Shown: piece after piece, positions 23,601 to 34,529 of the stretch
Position numbering within the stretch: the stretch's first letter is position 1
Layout: each line of letters opens with the position of its first letter
Source: Scenedesmus sp. ARA3
Lineage: Eukaryota; Chlorophyta; Chlorophyceae; Sphaeropleales; Scenedesmaceae
Direction: 5' to 3'
DNA length: 64,000 nt
NCBI GenBank assembly: GCA_004335835.1
Contig: RWJK01001462.1
Coordinates: 49,318-113,317, forward strand
Position numbers and translations under genes: made by a program
Notes under the pieces: model-generated
Seen by the model: only the letters and a program-made list of their open reading frames with translations
What the model was told of the DNA's origin: nothing
Databases searched by the model: none

Positions 23601-26600
23601 AGGCGCTGGAGGTCTTGCTGTACCTTTTGCAATGAACAAGCGCTTGAGCTAGAGCCTTAGCGCCTAATTCTTGAAATTCATTCCAAGCTAAATTCAGGTC
23701 CTCAAGCAAAAGAAGAGCCGCCTTATCAATGGATTGTGCAAGGGCCTGAATCCCTTGATTCCCAAGGCAGTTGTTAGCTGAATTGAGTTGCTTGAGTGAA
23801 TATAAATGACATGCTTTTTCAAAAGCTTGAGCTAAGGCCTGAGCGCCTAAATTCCCATTAGCCAGCGTCTCGGCCACAATCTCAGCCATGATAGGTTCAT
23901 AACAGCTTAGTGACAATCATCCAAATGCTGCAACATAGCATAGTAATAACATGTTACAATGGCTGGCGGCTCACCTCGCCCAGGTCAGGGTAGCGCCTCA
24001 GCAGGTCCTTGAGCTGCACCAGCGTCTCAGCCACGATGTGGTCATAGCCAGACTCCAGGAACAGCAGCAGCCGCTCCACAATGCCATTTACATCGGCAAC
24101 CTGCACGCCAATCAGAAACATTATGTGGGATGTAAGCATAAGGCAGGCACCATGTGCGGAAGGTTAGCATGCTGTAGTAGTCAAGAAAAGCAGGAACAAC
24201 AGCAGCCGCTCCACAACAAATTCAAGTCATAACCGTACCACACAATAGAGGCAGACAGTAGCCGTCAACAGCATGTGACAAGCGTCGAGCCAGCCGGCAT
24301 GCAGCAACCGTGGCTCCTGGCATGGCACCATCCCACACGCTGCCTGGCCCGCGACGTGTGACCAGCCACGCACCAACAGCACAATGAGGCCCACCGCGTT
24401 GATCTCCTGGCGTGCCGTGCCCGCGCTGATGTGTCACGTATACTCCGCCAAACACAACACACTGCAAATGAACATATCATCAATGTTTCAATGCCACTCA
24501 CTGAGAGCGCGATGCGGCCCACCGCCTTCAACGCCTGCTTTGCGGTGGCTGCGCTGATGTCGCGCGTGTACTTTAATCAAACTACAAACAATCAACACTG
24601 TTGCTGTATCAAAGCCACTCACCAAAAGCGCGATGCGGCCCACCGCCTTCACCGCCTGGCGTGGCGTGTCAGCGCTAATGTCGCGCGTGTGCTTTGCCAT
24701 ACACTACACATTGCAACGAAATGAACTATCACTGTTCCAATGCCACTCACCGAGAGCGCGATGCGGCCCACCGCCTTCACCGCCTGGCGTGCCGTGTCTG
24801 CGCTGATGTCGCGCGTGTACTCGGTGAGCTCGCCCACGATGTCGTACACGTTGCTGGCACTGGCCAGCAGCGTCAGGATCTCCATCTTCAGCTGCTTCAC
24901 ATACCTGCAGGGCAACGGTTTAATGAACACATGAATCCACTGTTTCCCCTGGATGTCATACACATTGAATCCACTGGCGCGGACGACAACGTGTGAGCAG
25001 GCAAGGCCCCTCGTGGGCCTCACCAGCTGTCGTGGATGCAGCCAGTGGAACGCCATGCCATGGCCTTCAACCAAATTTGGCGCGCGCGCCACAAGCAGCC
25101 GCGCCAAAAATCACAACCACAGGTCCAACCAGCAAGGTAACCCTCAACCCCAAACCCTAGCTCACCAGCTGTCGTGGCTTCGGCAGTAGAAGGCCATGTA
25201 ATCGCCCTCAAATATCATGGGGGCGCGCGCCACCAGCAGCCGCGCGTGGCACAGCACCGCGTACACAGCAGCGGGGTCCTCCCTGCTGATGAGGCTCTTC
25301 AGCTGCTCCTTGACTCGCTCCAGCACCTGCTGGTGTGTAGCAGTCATGCTGAGCGTCATGTACAGGAACACCTGCGGATTGCAGGAGCGAAGCATAATAC
25401 TGATGAGTGGTGTGTCTGTGGTTGTGTGAAAATCTGCTCCTTGACTCGCTCCAGCACCTGCTGGTGTGTAGCAGTCATGCTGAGCGTCATGTACAGGAAC
25501 ACCTGCCGATTGCAGGAGCGAAGCATAATACTGATGAGTGGTGTGTCTGTGGTTGTGTGAATATCTGCTCCTTGACTCGCTCCAGCACCTGCTGGTGTGT
25601 AGCAGTCATGCTGAGGGTCATGTACAGGAACACCTGCGACATGTACAAGCAAAGAATACTACTAATGGGTGTTATGTTATGTGGTGTGAATAGCTGCTCC
25701 TTGACATGCTCCAGCACCTGCTGGTGTGTGGTGGTCATGCTGAGGGTGAGGGACAGGACGTCCTGCAGCGTGACAGCAGATACGACTTCTCTGTCAGCTC
25801 AGACACCATCAATGTCGAGGCGTATATCACAAAGAGCTCTCCGGCCTCTCCAGGACATGGCCAGGGAGCTTCGACACCAAAGGAATGCCGTACACCAATT
25901 CAGCGCTGCTGGAAAGATATGTAGAGTAGGGTTTCTTCGCCAAGGTTGTCTGCTGTTGCGCACCTTGATGGTTGCCAGCACCACCGCGCTGTTGTTCACC
26001 CCGAGACGGTCCTCCAGCGCATTCAGCAGGTCATACACCTGGCAGCACAGCACAACAGCACACATGCAAGAGCAGACCCCAGTAAATCATTGTTGATGGG
26101 TTGCTCTGCCGCAGCTTCTCTGCCGTGATCTGCGCACGTCTACCCAGCGCATGTACTGCCGATGATGCAGCTGCTGGTGTGCGCATGTGGCCGACTTGGC
26201 GCAAATGCTGCTGCCATCGAGCCCAGCACATATCAACGGCCAGATCTGGCAGTGCTGCCGCTCAAACTGCTGCTGTTGTTGACCAATCCCTTTGCACCAA
26301 GCTGCTGCTGCTCTCGCCTGCCGCTGCTGCGGCTGGTCACACTACTGCTGCTGCTGCTGCTGCTGTTGCTTGAAAGCATTGCTGTTAGTCGCACTGCCGC
26401 CGCCGCTGCTGCTGCACACCTCTGCATCCGAGCCTGGTGTGTAATGAGCTACCAGCTCCAGCACCTGGCACTGTGCCCAGTCGCTGAACTCCTGCAGTAC
26501 GAAAAGCACAGCGCACAACCACTCAGCTTGTAATGCTTATTGACTGCGGCACACGCAGCATGTCGTAGCAGGCACTGCGCCCATTCCCTGAACGTCTGCG

Positions 26601-28327
26601 CAGCAGACACAGCCCAAAGACAGCGCACAGAAATAACAGAAGCAGACAATGCGCAAAGCAGCCGCTTCAAACAGATGGAATCCAAACGGCCACAACTCGA
26701 TATGCCAGCAACACCCCTCACAATTCAGACGCCGCACCTTGATCCTGTTGATCAGGCTGTACATGAGTGCCTTGTTGCTGCCATTCACATCACGGCTGAT
26801 CTAGACCCACTGCACCCAAAACAGCAATGAACCCTAGCAGCACCATACTTCAACCCCCCAAACCCCCACCTTGATCCTGTTGATCAGGCTGTACATGAGC
26901 GCCTTGTTGCTGGCGAGGCGCTTCACGCCCTGCACCTGCATCAGCAGCGTGAGGCAGTTGGCTGCCACCTGCGGGTCGCCGTCCTGCCCCAGCAGCTGCT
27001 GCACGTGCTGCAGCAGGCCCTGAGCCTCCACCACGTCTGCAGGACAAAACATAAGGAAGGATAGGTAAATGAGTTGAAGCAGTCGCATGCGGAAACATGA
27101 GTATGCATAGCAGCAACTGCTGCTGCACGTGCTGCAGCAGGCCCCGAGCCTCAACTACGTCTGCAGTGAAACAGAGACAGCAGCAGGCAGGCACCTGAGC
27201 ATGGTAGCTGCTGCGCGCGCTGCTAAGAATCTGCTACATTTTAGGACTCACCTGCTTCAGTGCCAGCAGCTGCTGCTGCCGTTTGCTCAGCTGCTGTGGC
27301 TACAGCATCATCTGTAGCTGCAGGACCTACTGCTTTACACAATACAGTTGCACAACCCAACCCCACTGCTTGCACGCTGCTGCTGCTGCTGCTGTCCTGC
27401 AAGCATCCTACCTGGGCTCATGTGCCAGATCTTGAGCACACCCATCACCGCTGTGCGCCGCACGTAGGGGTGCCTGTCATCCAGCCCAGCTGACACGGGA
27501 GTGACCTGCGGCAAACACCAAAAGATCGCGGGCATGTCAAAAGGTGTTTCTAACATGTCAAATGTAGTGTTGAGTTGCCGGCTGGACTAATCATAGGCTA
27601 TGTGAGCACAGCACATTTGCTGCCAGCGCATGGTTAACTGCTGCTAGGGTTCTGGTGTGCAGCAGCTCCTCATGCCTGCCACGATGCAGCTGCTGCTGAG
27701 GTTAACCTAGAACAGGAAACAGCTGCCCCCCTCAGCAAATCTGCTGCTGTGGTTGCAGCTATAGTAGTGATAACACCCGCCGTGGCCAACTGCTTGACTG
27801 CGCAGCACTGCTGCTGAAACGTGCTGTGCAAGCCTGCTGTGCACCTTGCGATCGGGCACGTTCCTTCCTGCAAGCCCCTAGGCCACTGATTTGCTTTTAT
27901 AATGTATAAAAATGGCTTTACAACTCACCACGTACTCCAGCAGGTTGGGTATGCGCAGGGAGCACAGGCTGCGCAGCGCCAGGCCCCTTACTGTAGGGTC
28001 CTGGTCTTGGCAGTCCTTGTGCAGCTGGTTGATGGTCAGCAGCGCCAGATCCGGCGTGCTGGCAGCATAGTGCGTGATGTAGAGGTACAGCATCTTCTTG
28101 AGCACGACGTCGTCCGGGCTGAGGTTTGCACAGGAGGTCATCATGGGGAACAGTCCTGCCATGTCCATGCCCAGCGTCATGTAGTTTATGACCTTCTTGA
28201 ACGCCTCTTTCTTTGCTTGTCGCAGCTCTATGTTTGAACGTTTGCCTGTCATGCACAGGCCCTGCAGCTGCGCGCTGAGCTCTGCGTATTCGCCCCGGGG
28301 CTTCGTGGGCCCCCTGGGCTTGCTCAT
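20669..28327 (-). CDS. AP4B1: AP-4 adaptor complex subunit beta
   Basis: Twelve exons in transcript order: 27929-28327, 27412-27505, 26870-27036, 26420-26491, 25964-26038, 25166-25371, 24751-24904, 23975-24100, 23150-23249, 22450-22648, 21918-22017, 20669-21508. All phases agree, giving 843 residues, about the length of plant AP-4 beta. The adaptin trunk is clear (KKEAFKKVINYMTLG near residue 50, TINQLHKDCQDQDP, VRGLALRSLCSLR, GLLQHVQQ, AAAKLFFKKPGESRK). After a hinge rich in Ala/Gly/Gln with leucine-acidic clusters (NLLDLGDDE) comes the C-terminal appendage subdomain (LSPGFKLMPGVFQERW to the end). The hinge lacks an exact LxxL(D/E) clathrin box, consistent with AP-4 working without clathrin in trans-Golgi export. 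The start is the second methionine-like codon in the ORF, because the upstream one is GTG. Introns carry many tandem copies of exon ends (separate entries). Confidence 0.93.
22318..22810 (-). repeat. Copies of both ends of AP-4 beta exon 10
   Basis: The exon's acceptor-side start (APYLLQPL... coding) is copied at about 22728-22808 (reads APDLLRPL). Its donor-side end (DVHDRALLYY then CAG/GTG) is copied at about 22318-22388. The real exon lies between, at 22450-22648, so a copy sits in the intron on each side. Confidence 0.9.
22885..23090 (-). repeat. Two tandem copies of AP-4 beta exon 9 end with donor
   Basis: The end of exon 23150-23249 (ALVWILGHFGQHID then GTGAGT) recurs at about 23013-23088 almost intact and again, shortened, at about 22885-22950. 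Spacing is about 130 nt. The first copy keeps the reading frame across the matching codons and the donor. Confidence 0.9.
23395..23465 (-). repeat. Copy of AP-4 beta exon 8 end
   Basis: This stretch matches the end of exon 23975-24100 (VAETLVQLKDLL..YPDLGE) with small deletions and without a good donor. Shorter copies of other parts of the same exon lie at about 23861-23893 and 24185-24215, on either side of the exon. Confidence 0.8.
23557..23862 (-). pseudogene. LRR-coding fragment lodged in AP-4 beta intron 8
   Basis: Read on the - strand, about 90 codons are open and encode ribonuclease-inhibitor-type leucine-rich repeats: LGAQALAQAF, LGNQGIQALAQSI, LEDLNLAWNEF, LGAKALAQALV. The DNA is visibly richer in A and T than its surroundings. 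Upstream the ORF merges with a partial copy of AP-4 beta exon 8 (EIVAETLA). It has no convincing splice sites of its own and no full gene around it, so I treat it as an inserted fragment. Its origin (host LRR gene, endosymbiont or other source) cannot be told from the sequence alone. Confidence 0.55.
24377..24700 (-). repeat. Three tandem copies of AP-4 beta exon 7 end with donor
   Basis: The last 23 codons of exon 24751-24904 (TRDISADTARQAVKAVGRIALS then GTGAGT, given here in part) recur at about 24624-24690, 24503-24572 and 24377-24440. Spacing is 121-128 nt. The first two copies have no stop, keep the donor and are preceded by AG, so each could act as a 69-nt in-frame cassette. The third has a TGA and a weaker GTGCGT donor. 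Confidence 0.92.
24945..25105 (-). repeat. Copies of AP-4 beta exon 6 end and an exon 7 piece
   Basis: About 80 nt at 25020-25100 copy the end of exon 25166-25371, including the CAGCTG/GTGAG donor (LLVARAP..E...AFxW coding). About 35 nt at 24945-24985 resemble an internal part of exon 7 (SNVYDI coding). Both are in intron 6. Confidence 0.82.
25437..25770 (-). repeat. Three tandem copies of AP-4 beta exon 6 start with acceptor
   Basis: The exon start (CAG acceptor then VFLYMTLSMTATHQQV coding) at 25371 is copied upstream at about 25437-25507, 25568-25636 and 25688-25765. Spacings are 131, 131 and 129 nt. The two nearest copies are almost identical to the exon for about 70 nt and keep the CAG. 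The farthest is diverged (MTTTHQQV). All sit in intron 5. Confidence 0.93.
26566..27165 (-). repeat. Copies of AP-4 beta exon 3 and exon 4 ends
   Basis: The exon 3 start with acceptor is copied at about 27124-27165. The exon 3 end (YSLINRIK coding) is copied at about 26734-26795. The exon 4 start (EWAQC coding, acceptor) is copied at about 26566-26600. Each copy lies in the adjacent intron. Confidence 0.85.
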
Positions 28328-29197
28328 CTTGACTCGAGGAGGCACTTGGAGCAGTATGATTATTGATTATTTTACGATCCACAGACTACACTTTGGAAAA
28401 CGAGGCGGATGCAGTGGGTGAAGAGACAGAGTCAGTTGGCAGCAGTACAGGACAGCAGCAGGAGACTGGCTGGCGTCATAGTGTACGTATGCCTATCACC
28501 TGACACGCCGACAACAAACTTGCTCTGTACTGTGGTTCGATCGACCCAGAGAGAACACCAGAAGTGTATGACAAGGGCACAGTTACACGACTGACAAACT
28601 GACGCACTGCTAATTTTCTTGGACCTGACAGAGGTGGCCAAAAGCTGCCCTCGCAAGGGATTGCCCTGCTAGATGTCACAAGTCACGTTGCACAGCAAAA
28701 GCCCTTCAAATCAATCTGGCCAAACACTGCGAGCCCTGCGCTCACACAGATTGCCCTGGCATTGCACTCCATTGAATGGCGTGATACGGAATCTGCAGCT
28801 GCAGCCAAACTGGCAGCAAAAACAAAATCAACAGGAGCACCATGCACATGATCATGTTTTCCTGCAATTGTAGCACCACATGCAAAAGTTCAGTACTAAT
28901 CAGTGCTACTGCGCCGCACGCACAATTAGAACCCCACAAACATTGGATGCACTCCAACGCTGATGTGCTTGCAAATACCCCGTCTGCAAAGCAATAACAC
29001 CATGGATGCAGCAAGAGCAGCAGCTCAAACATTTATGGAACGATTATGCAAACTGTATCTCAGCACTTCAATCAAATATGATCAGCATGCTTATGTGCAA
29101 CTTGCACATTCTCCGTCAACAGCAGGCATTATGCGCCAAACAAACATTGTGGTGTGACCGCAGCAAGCAGTGCAGGCAACCTGCAAGCCAGTTTACT
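28328..29197. other. Intergenic: AP-4 beta promoter and aldo/keto reductase 3' UTR
   Basis: Both neighbours are on the - strand. This segment should contain the AP-4 beta 5' UTR/promoter and the reductase 3' UTR. No convincing exon or RNA gene was found. Confidence 0.6.
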
Positions 29198-30409
29198 TCA
29201 CTGCACGTTGGCCTTGTAGGTCAGGTGCATGTGGCCATACCGATCTCCAGCCACAGCATCAAAAGGCACAGCTGCTTCCAGCTCCGCAACTTCACCCTCA
29301 CTCAAGCTGACAGCAGCAGCGCCAGCATTCTCCTCAAGAGCCGCAATGCGCTTAGTGCCGGGGATAGGGATGACATCCGGTGACTTGGCCAGCAGCCAGG
29401 CCATCGCCAGCTGACCTGGCGTGACGCCCTTCTTGGCTGCCATAGCCTCCACTGCCTCCACCAGCTTGAGGTTCTGCGGAGGCGGATGATTTTGTGCAAG
29501 CGTTTGCAGAGGAGCGTGGGTCAGTACAGCAGCGGAAGGAGCCTGGCTGACAACGTTGCTATCAGCAGCAAGGCATCATGCATGACATCCGGTGACTTGG
29601 CCAGCAGCCAGGCCATTGCCAGCTGGCCTGGGGTTACACCTTTTGTGGCTGCCATGGCCTCCACTGCTTCCACCAACTTGAGGTTTTGTTGCGGTTCAAA
29701 GGACCAAAACAGGAAACAAACAAATACGCAATGTTTTAGTATTTACAACAGTGCAGCGGCGTCAGAAGCAGCAATGCTTGCACCATGAGGCTGTAACAAG
29801 TAAGCCCCATGAGCCTTGTCTGGCTCCTTTGTGGGTGGGCCTGTGGCCCTACTTTGGTAACTGGTAAGCAGGATGCAAACGTAATAAACGCCATTTCCCC
29901 TGGCCACTCTCTGTTTAGCTGCCATGCTTGCCACAGCCTCCACCAGCTGAACGGTCTGCATTTCGGCCGACTTCATCTGCGTGGGGGTATGGTTGTGAAA
30001 AAGGAGGGTTTGGCCATATTTATGAGACAGCACGCACGGCAGCAGCAGCATGGCCAAACGTTGAATGTGACACGACATGTATATGCTTGACAGGCGCCAG
30101 TGCACGCCATTCTGCTCTACTACTGCACAATGCGCAAGCAGCGAAACAAACAAACAGCACATACACGTGACAAAACAGCAGCCGCCGCACCTGCTTCAGG
30201 TTCTCCTGGCTAAACCAGGGTGAGGCAGTCACCCTGAAGTCAGCAGGGTCCAGCTGTGCTGTGTCCTTGAGCTGCCCCGTCAGCAGGCCCCGTCCCAGGG
30301 GGCTGTAGGCCAGCACTCCAATGTCCAGCTCTCGACACACCGGCAGCAAGTCGCGCTGCAGCAGTAGCAGCAATGTACAGCAATGGCAGCGGAGGCACCG
30401 ACAGCAGCA

Positions 30410-30440
<31 letters not shown>

Positions 30441-31888
30441 TACAGGCCGGAAACGTTGATACTCACCAGTCAGCAGGCCCCTGTCTAAGGGGCTTTAAGC
30501 GAGCACTCCAATGCCTAGCTCGCGACACACCGGCAGCAGGTCGCGCTGCAGCAGCAGGAGTACAGACCGCATGTGTGGGTTTGATGTTATACATTACATT
30601 ACATTACATTACATCACATTACATATGTTATAAGTTGAAGCGTCAGCCGGCAATCACATGTAACCTCACCATACAGTGCCTGGCGTCAACACACTGCTAA
30701 GATCTCATATGCATGCGTGCTGCTGCCGCGTGTCGCTGAGTCGCTGAACTCACATAAACCAGCAGCACTACCGAGCTTGCCAAAGTGCAGCTAGGCATAG
30801 GAGATGCCCAGAAGTTTGTCTCTGTCAAGGCTGCACACGGACATCCTCGCACCAAACACAAACAGTAAGATCAGCAGCCAGCCCACAGCCAGGTCTTATG
30901 CTAACAGCGACAGCATACAGATCAGCTCACCCCAAGGTCATGAGCTAACACCGCCAGCAAATAGCAGCCCACCTCAAATCGCGCAGGAGAACAAGGCAAA
31001 GCATGCATATGTTTCTGTTATTTGCACACAGGAGAAGCATCAGTAGATACCACCTCACCTCCAGGTCGCGTGCAAACAGCGACCACTCCTGCTCAATGGC
31101 GCTGATGGGCACCACCGCAGCCGCCGCCCTGATCTGATTTGGCCCAACCTCGGACAGGCCCACGTGGCGGATCTTGCCCTCCTCCACAAGCACCTGCATT
31201 TGAATGTGCGTGCGCAACGGATGCAACAACAGCAGTCGACAATGTTGCGCATTTGCCCTCAGCAACAAGCACCTGCTATTGCATGCTTGCATGCACGCAT
31301 GCATACGGCAGGTGCAGCGGACAGCACGGCACTGTATGATGTAGCCGCACTTTCGCTGCGTTGCTGCACTTGAAGCAGCTTGATCAAACCTGGCACAGCC
31401 ACGCACGCTTTATAATGAAACTATAGCCTCAACTCAGAACAATTGCTCTTCCCTCTTCCCACATTGCTACCCAGCAATTCGTTGTGAACTTCCCACCAAA
31501 CTTCCCACCTTTAGCTCCTGCATCAGGTCCGCAATGTCAGTGCCGGGCTGCACAGGCCCCCGCAGCGTGAAGAGGTCAATGTAGCTGGTCCCTAGCCGCT
31601 CCAGGGCATCCTCACACGCCTTTCTTGCATATTCCCTTGTCTGGGTGTGGCTTATGCCTCCTTTGCCGTCAAACATGGGGCCCCACTTGGTGCAGATGGT
31701 GATGCTCTCGCGCGGCACGTCCTTCAGGGCTTTGCCTGGTGAGAGGGGCGGGTGGTGTAGCAGTAGGAGCAGCAGCAAAGCCTGAGCAGTACGTAGGTAC
31801 GCAAAGCACTGCCCCACTTGGTGCGCATTGTGATGCTGTCACGAGGCAAGTCCTTCAAGGCTTTGCCTGTGGGGTGGGGTGAGGCAGC

Positions 31889-31921
<33 letters not shown>

Positions 31922-32756
31922 GCAGCGGAAGTGCGTGAGCAGGAAGCATGTAAGCATTTTGTGGCCAGATGTGGCTAGCAGTTAAGCTTCCAATAAACGG
32001 GTGGCAGCCTGGCACAACTCCTGCTGCTGCTACTGCTGCTGCTACCACTGCTGCTACTGCTGCTGCTTCTGCTGTAAGGTTGTCAGCATCAAGTGCATTC
32101 CCTGCTGAACCTGCACCCAGCATGCCCGCTGCTGCTCAGAATGCGAAACGTCATCACATTAAAAACCACCAACAAAACATTGGAAACTATCAAGACCATT
32201 GTTGCTGCTGCCAGCAACTTTCTTCTGTTTCACTTCTGTGCACACCTAGCATCTGCTCATTTGTGTATGGTCCGTACAGGTCACTCGTGTTGAACAGCGT
32301 CACTCCCAGCTCCAATGCCCTGTGGATGAGCTTGATGGCATCTTCCTCAGGAATGCCATCCTTGCCATAGAAGCCCTGCGCAGCAGATAAGCAGTGAATT
32401 CCAGCAATGCAGAGGGTTGCAGTGGCGTCAGGCAAACATTGTGAACATGCATTGAAGAGGTGTTCCTCCTGGCTGTGACTTCTTTGCATGAGCTGCATGG
32501 CATCCTCCTGATCAATGCCATACAAACCCTGCGCAGCAAGGACTGCCAGATCAGCCATGCATGGCTTTGCAGTGGTGCAAGGCCTGCTTATGGTGCACCG
32601 CATGACATGCATTGAGCCAAGGCGAAGGAAGGCCTATGGCGATTTTTTTGGTGTCCCAGCCGTGCTGCGGCTGTCAGCGCTTGCACACATCAAAGCAATT
32701 CTAAGCAGCATCGACTGCAATCGGAGGTCACAGCAAAACGGAGCCAGCGCTGATGG

Positions 32757-32801
<45 letters not shown>

Positions 32802-32934
32802 AAATCTGCAGCTCCCACGCCACACGCCTCACTTAGCACCCACTACAGCAGCTCACCGGGGTGAGCGACATACATCCTAGCCCCAAAGCTGATCCTTTCA
32901 GGCCCTTGCCAATCGTGCGCTGAGGAAGGGGCAT
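29198..32934 (-). CDS. Aldo/keto reductase
   Basis: Six exons in transcript order: 32857-32934, 32246-32375, 31509-31735, 31059-31193, 30191-30355, 29198-29473. The phases join to 336 residues, a normal length for the family. Conserved blocks are LGLGCM, the Asp/Tyr block FNTSDLYGPYTNE, the catalytic-lysine block TICTKWGP, IRHVGLSEV, EQEWSLFARDLE, AYSPLGRG, QLAMAWLLA and the NADPH-binding IPGTKR. It should be a cytosolic or plastid NADPH-dependent oxidoreductase of an AKR13-like group. The substrate cannot be told. The usual HR(V/I)D segment after the YIDL strand reads FTLRGPVQ here, so the common active-site His seems to be replaced. Exon 1 is short (MPLPQRTIGKGLKG...) but fits the family start. 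Introns carry copies of exon starts. Confidence 0.9.
29578..29975 (-). repeat. Two copies of the aldo/keto reductase last-exon start
   Basis: About 110 nt at 29578-29690 copy the start of exon 29198-29473 (NLKLVEAVEAMAA... through AKSPDV coding). A shorter diverged copy is at about 29911-29975 (QLVEAVASMAA). Both are upstream of the true acceptor. Confidence 0.9.
30466..30555 (-). repeat. Copy of aldo/keto reductase exon 5 start
   Basis: About 85 nt match the start of exon 30191-30355, including the CTGCAG acceptor and the PVCREL..LGVLA..PL codons, with substitutions that create a TAA. It lies about 190 nt upstream of the real exon. Confidence 0.88.
30591..30624. repeat. (ACATT)n pentanucleotide microsatellite
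   Basis: Five to six ACATT units, one altered to ACATC, in the intron between aldo/keto reductase exons 4 and 5. Confidence 0.9.
31244..32535 (-). repeat. Copies of aldo/keto reductase exon 2, 3 and 4 starts
   Basis: Exon 4 start is copied at about 31244-31276 (lower similarity). Exon 3 start is copied at about 31810-31868 (GKALKDLPRDSIT coding, with acceptor). Exon 2 start is copied at about 32464-32535. Each copy lies 75-145 nt upstream of its own exon. Confidence 0.82.
32755..32804. repeat. (TGC)n triplet tract
   Basis: About 16 uninterrupted CTG/TGC triplets lie in the first intron of the aldo/keto reductase gene. They run in the opposite sense to the gene's acceptors. Confidence 0.95.
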
Positions 32935-34062
32935 GCTTCACGACAGGAATACTTCTGCTGCTGCTGCCTGAGCGTGTTGATTCGGGTTGATCAAGAACAG
33001 TTGTAGTGGTTGATCCTATCACAAGGTAGTCGACATAATGATCATGTACCCATACGCAGTGTTGTGCCTCTAAGTTCTGTCGGATCAGAGCGTATGAGTC
33101 CTACAATTCTTAGGGTTGTCCGTGCGCGTGTGAAGGATGCAGAACAAGCGCAGAAGCAAGATTTGGGGTTGCTGATGCAAATTGCATAGTTTGTTGGCGA
33201 CAAATTCAACGTTGCGCAGTCACGATCTGCATGCTGCTGCTTGTCACGGTCAGCACCCGCCATGGGCCATGGATGCCACCCGGGAAGTGCCCAGTCATGG
33301 ATTTATGCATGCGTATGTGCCATACATTGCAGCTGCTTTCTCATAATATCCTATGCTGAGGAAGAAAATCATAGATACATGGCTGCATCAGCAGCTGCAG
33401 CCTGGTTTTAGTTGTGCATGGCGTGGCAGCTTTTACAGCCACGCTGTAACAGCGCAACAGATGGGCCAAGCAGTACATAAGGAGTTACAGCGGGCATGCA
33501 GGTCAGAGGTTGCAAGCAAGCATTATGCAACATAATGAGTACAATATGATAGGCAACCAACGAGAGGTTCAGCAACTTCAAAGCGGTCAACGCAGTGTGT
33601 CCTTGTGCTGCGTCCTGGCAGTAATCCCAAAACAACTAAGCAGGCGCTTGTGGTGCGCGTCATAGCCAGATCCACCCCCCAGGACAACTGCAACTCTTTG
33701 ATACAACTGCACCGCTGCAGCCTCGCGCACATACTGTTCCCACGTTCAAGATGCATGGTCGTGCAGCAATGCGTAACAAAGTTTTGCTTGGCTTCTCGCC
33801 ACACGTCCAAGGATTCTGTTGTCATCAAGCTCAGTATCATCATCATGTTACTCATCAAGCCATAGCATCAACGCCATCAAGCTCAGTATGTAAGTGCATG
33901 CGCATGCTTGTACTGAACAGTGTTCACCTTTGGACACAGTTATCCGCCACACAGCTTGCTTCAGTTCAACATGCTGCAAACTCCAGTAACATATAGCCCA
34001 CGTGATGCTGCGCACTGCAGGCCTAGGCCAAAGATCCTAGCCTAGCCCTGAGGCCTTTGGTA
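32935..34062. other. Intergenic: aldo/keto reductase promoter side
   Basis: This runs from the reductase start (32934, - strand) to the terminal-exon copies of pyruvate kinase. I saw no supported gene. Confidence 0.55.
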
Positions 34063-34500
34063 ATTACTATATGTACGTGATGCCGAAGGCTTTATCAAGC
34101 ATCCGCCAGGGTGACAGCCTTGCCGCAAGCTTGGTCAACCGAGCCCAGCCGCATGGGTGTTTCAGGGCTGACTGGGCTCATCATATGCACTGCATATACA
34201 TGGCATATACCTGCTGCCGAAGGCTTTATCAAGCATCCGCCAGGGTGACAGCCTTGCCGCAACGTTGCAACGTTAACCTTGGTCAACCGAGCCCAGCCGC
34301 ATGGGTGTCTCAGGGCTGACTGGGCTCATCATACGCACTGCATATACATGGCATACACCTGCTGCCGAAGGCTTTATCAAGCATCCGCCAGGGTGACAGC
34401 CTTGCCGCAACGTTGCAACGTTAACCTTGGTCAACCGAGCCCAGCCGCATGGGTGTCTCAGGGCTGACTGGGCTCATCATACGCTGCGCACTGCATATAC
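34063..34500 (-). repeat. Three copies of the pyruvate kinase stop-codon region
   Basis: The segment coding [10 protein letters not shown]...ADA plus the TGA and about 50 nt of 3' UTR (real at about 34515-34620) recurs at about 34363, 34215 and 34081. Spacings are 152, 148 and 134 nt. The copies lie downstream of the stop on the gene strand and so are in or beyond the 3' UTR. Confidence 0.93.
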
Positions 34501-34529
34501 ATGGCATATACCTGCTGCCGGAGGCTTTA

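Noticed and set aside
33042..33263. Possible tRNA or other small RNA gene
   Set aside because: No cloverleaf or A/B box pattern could be built here or elsewhere in the window.
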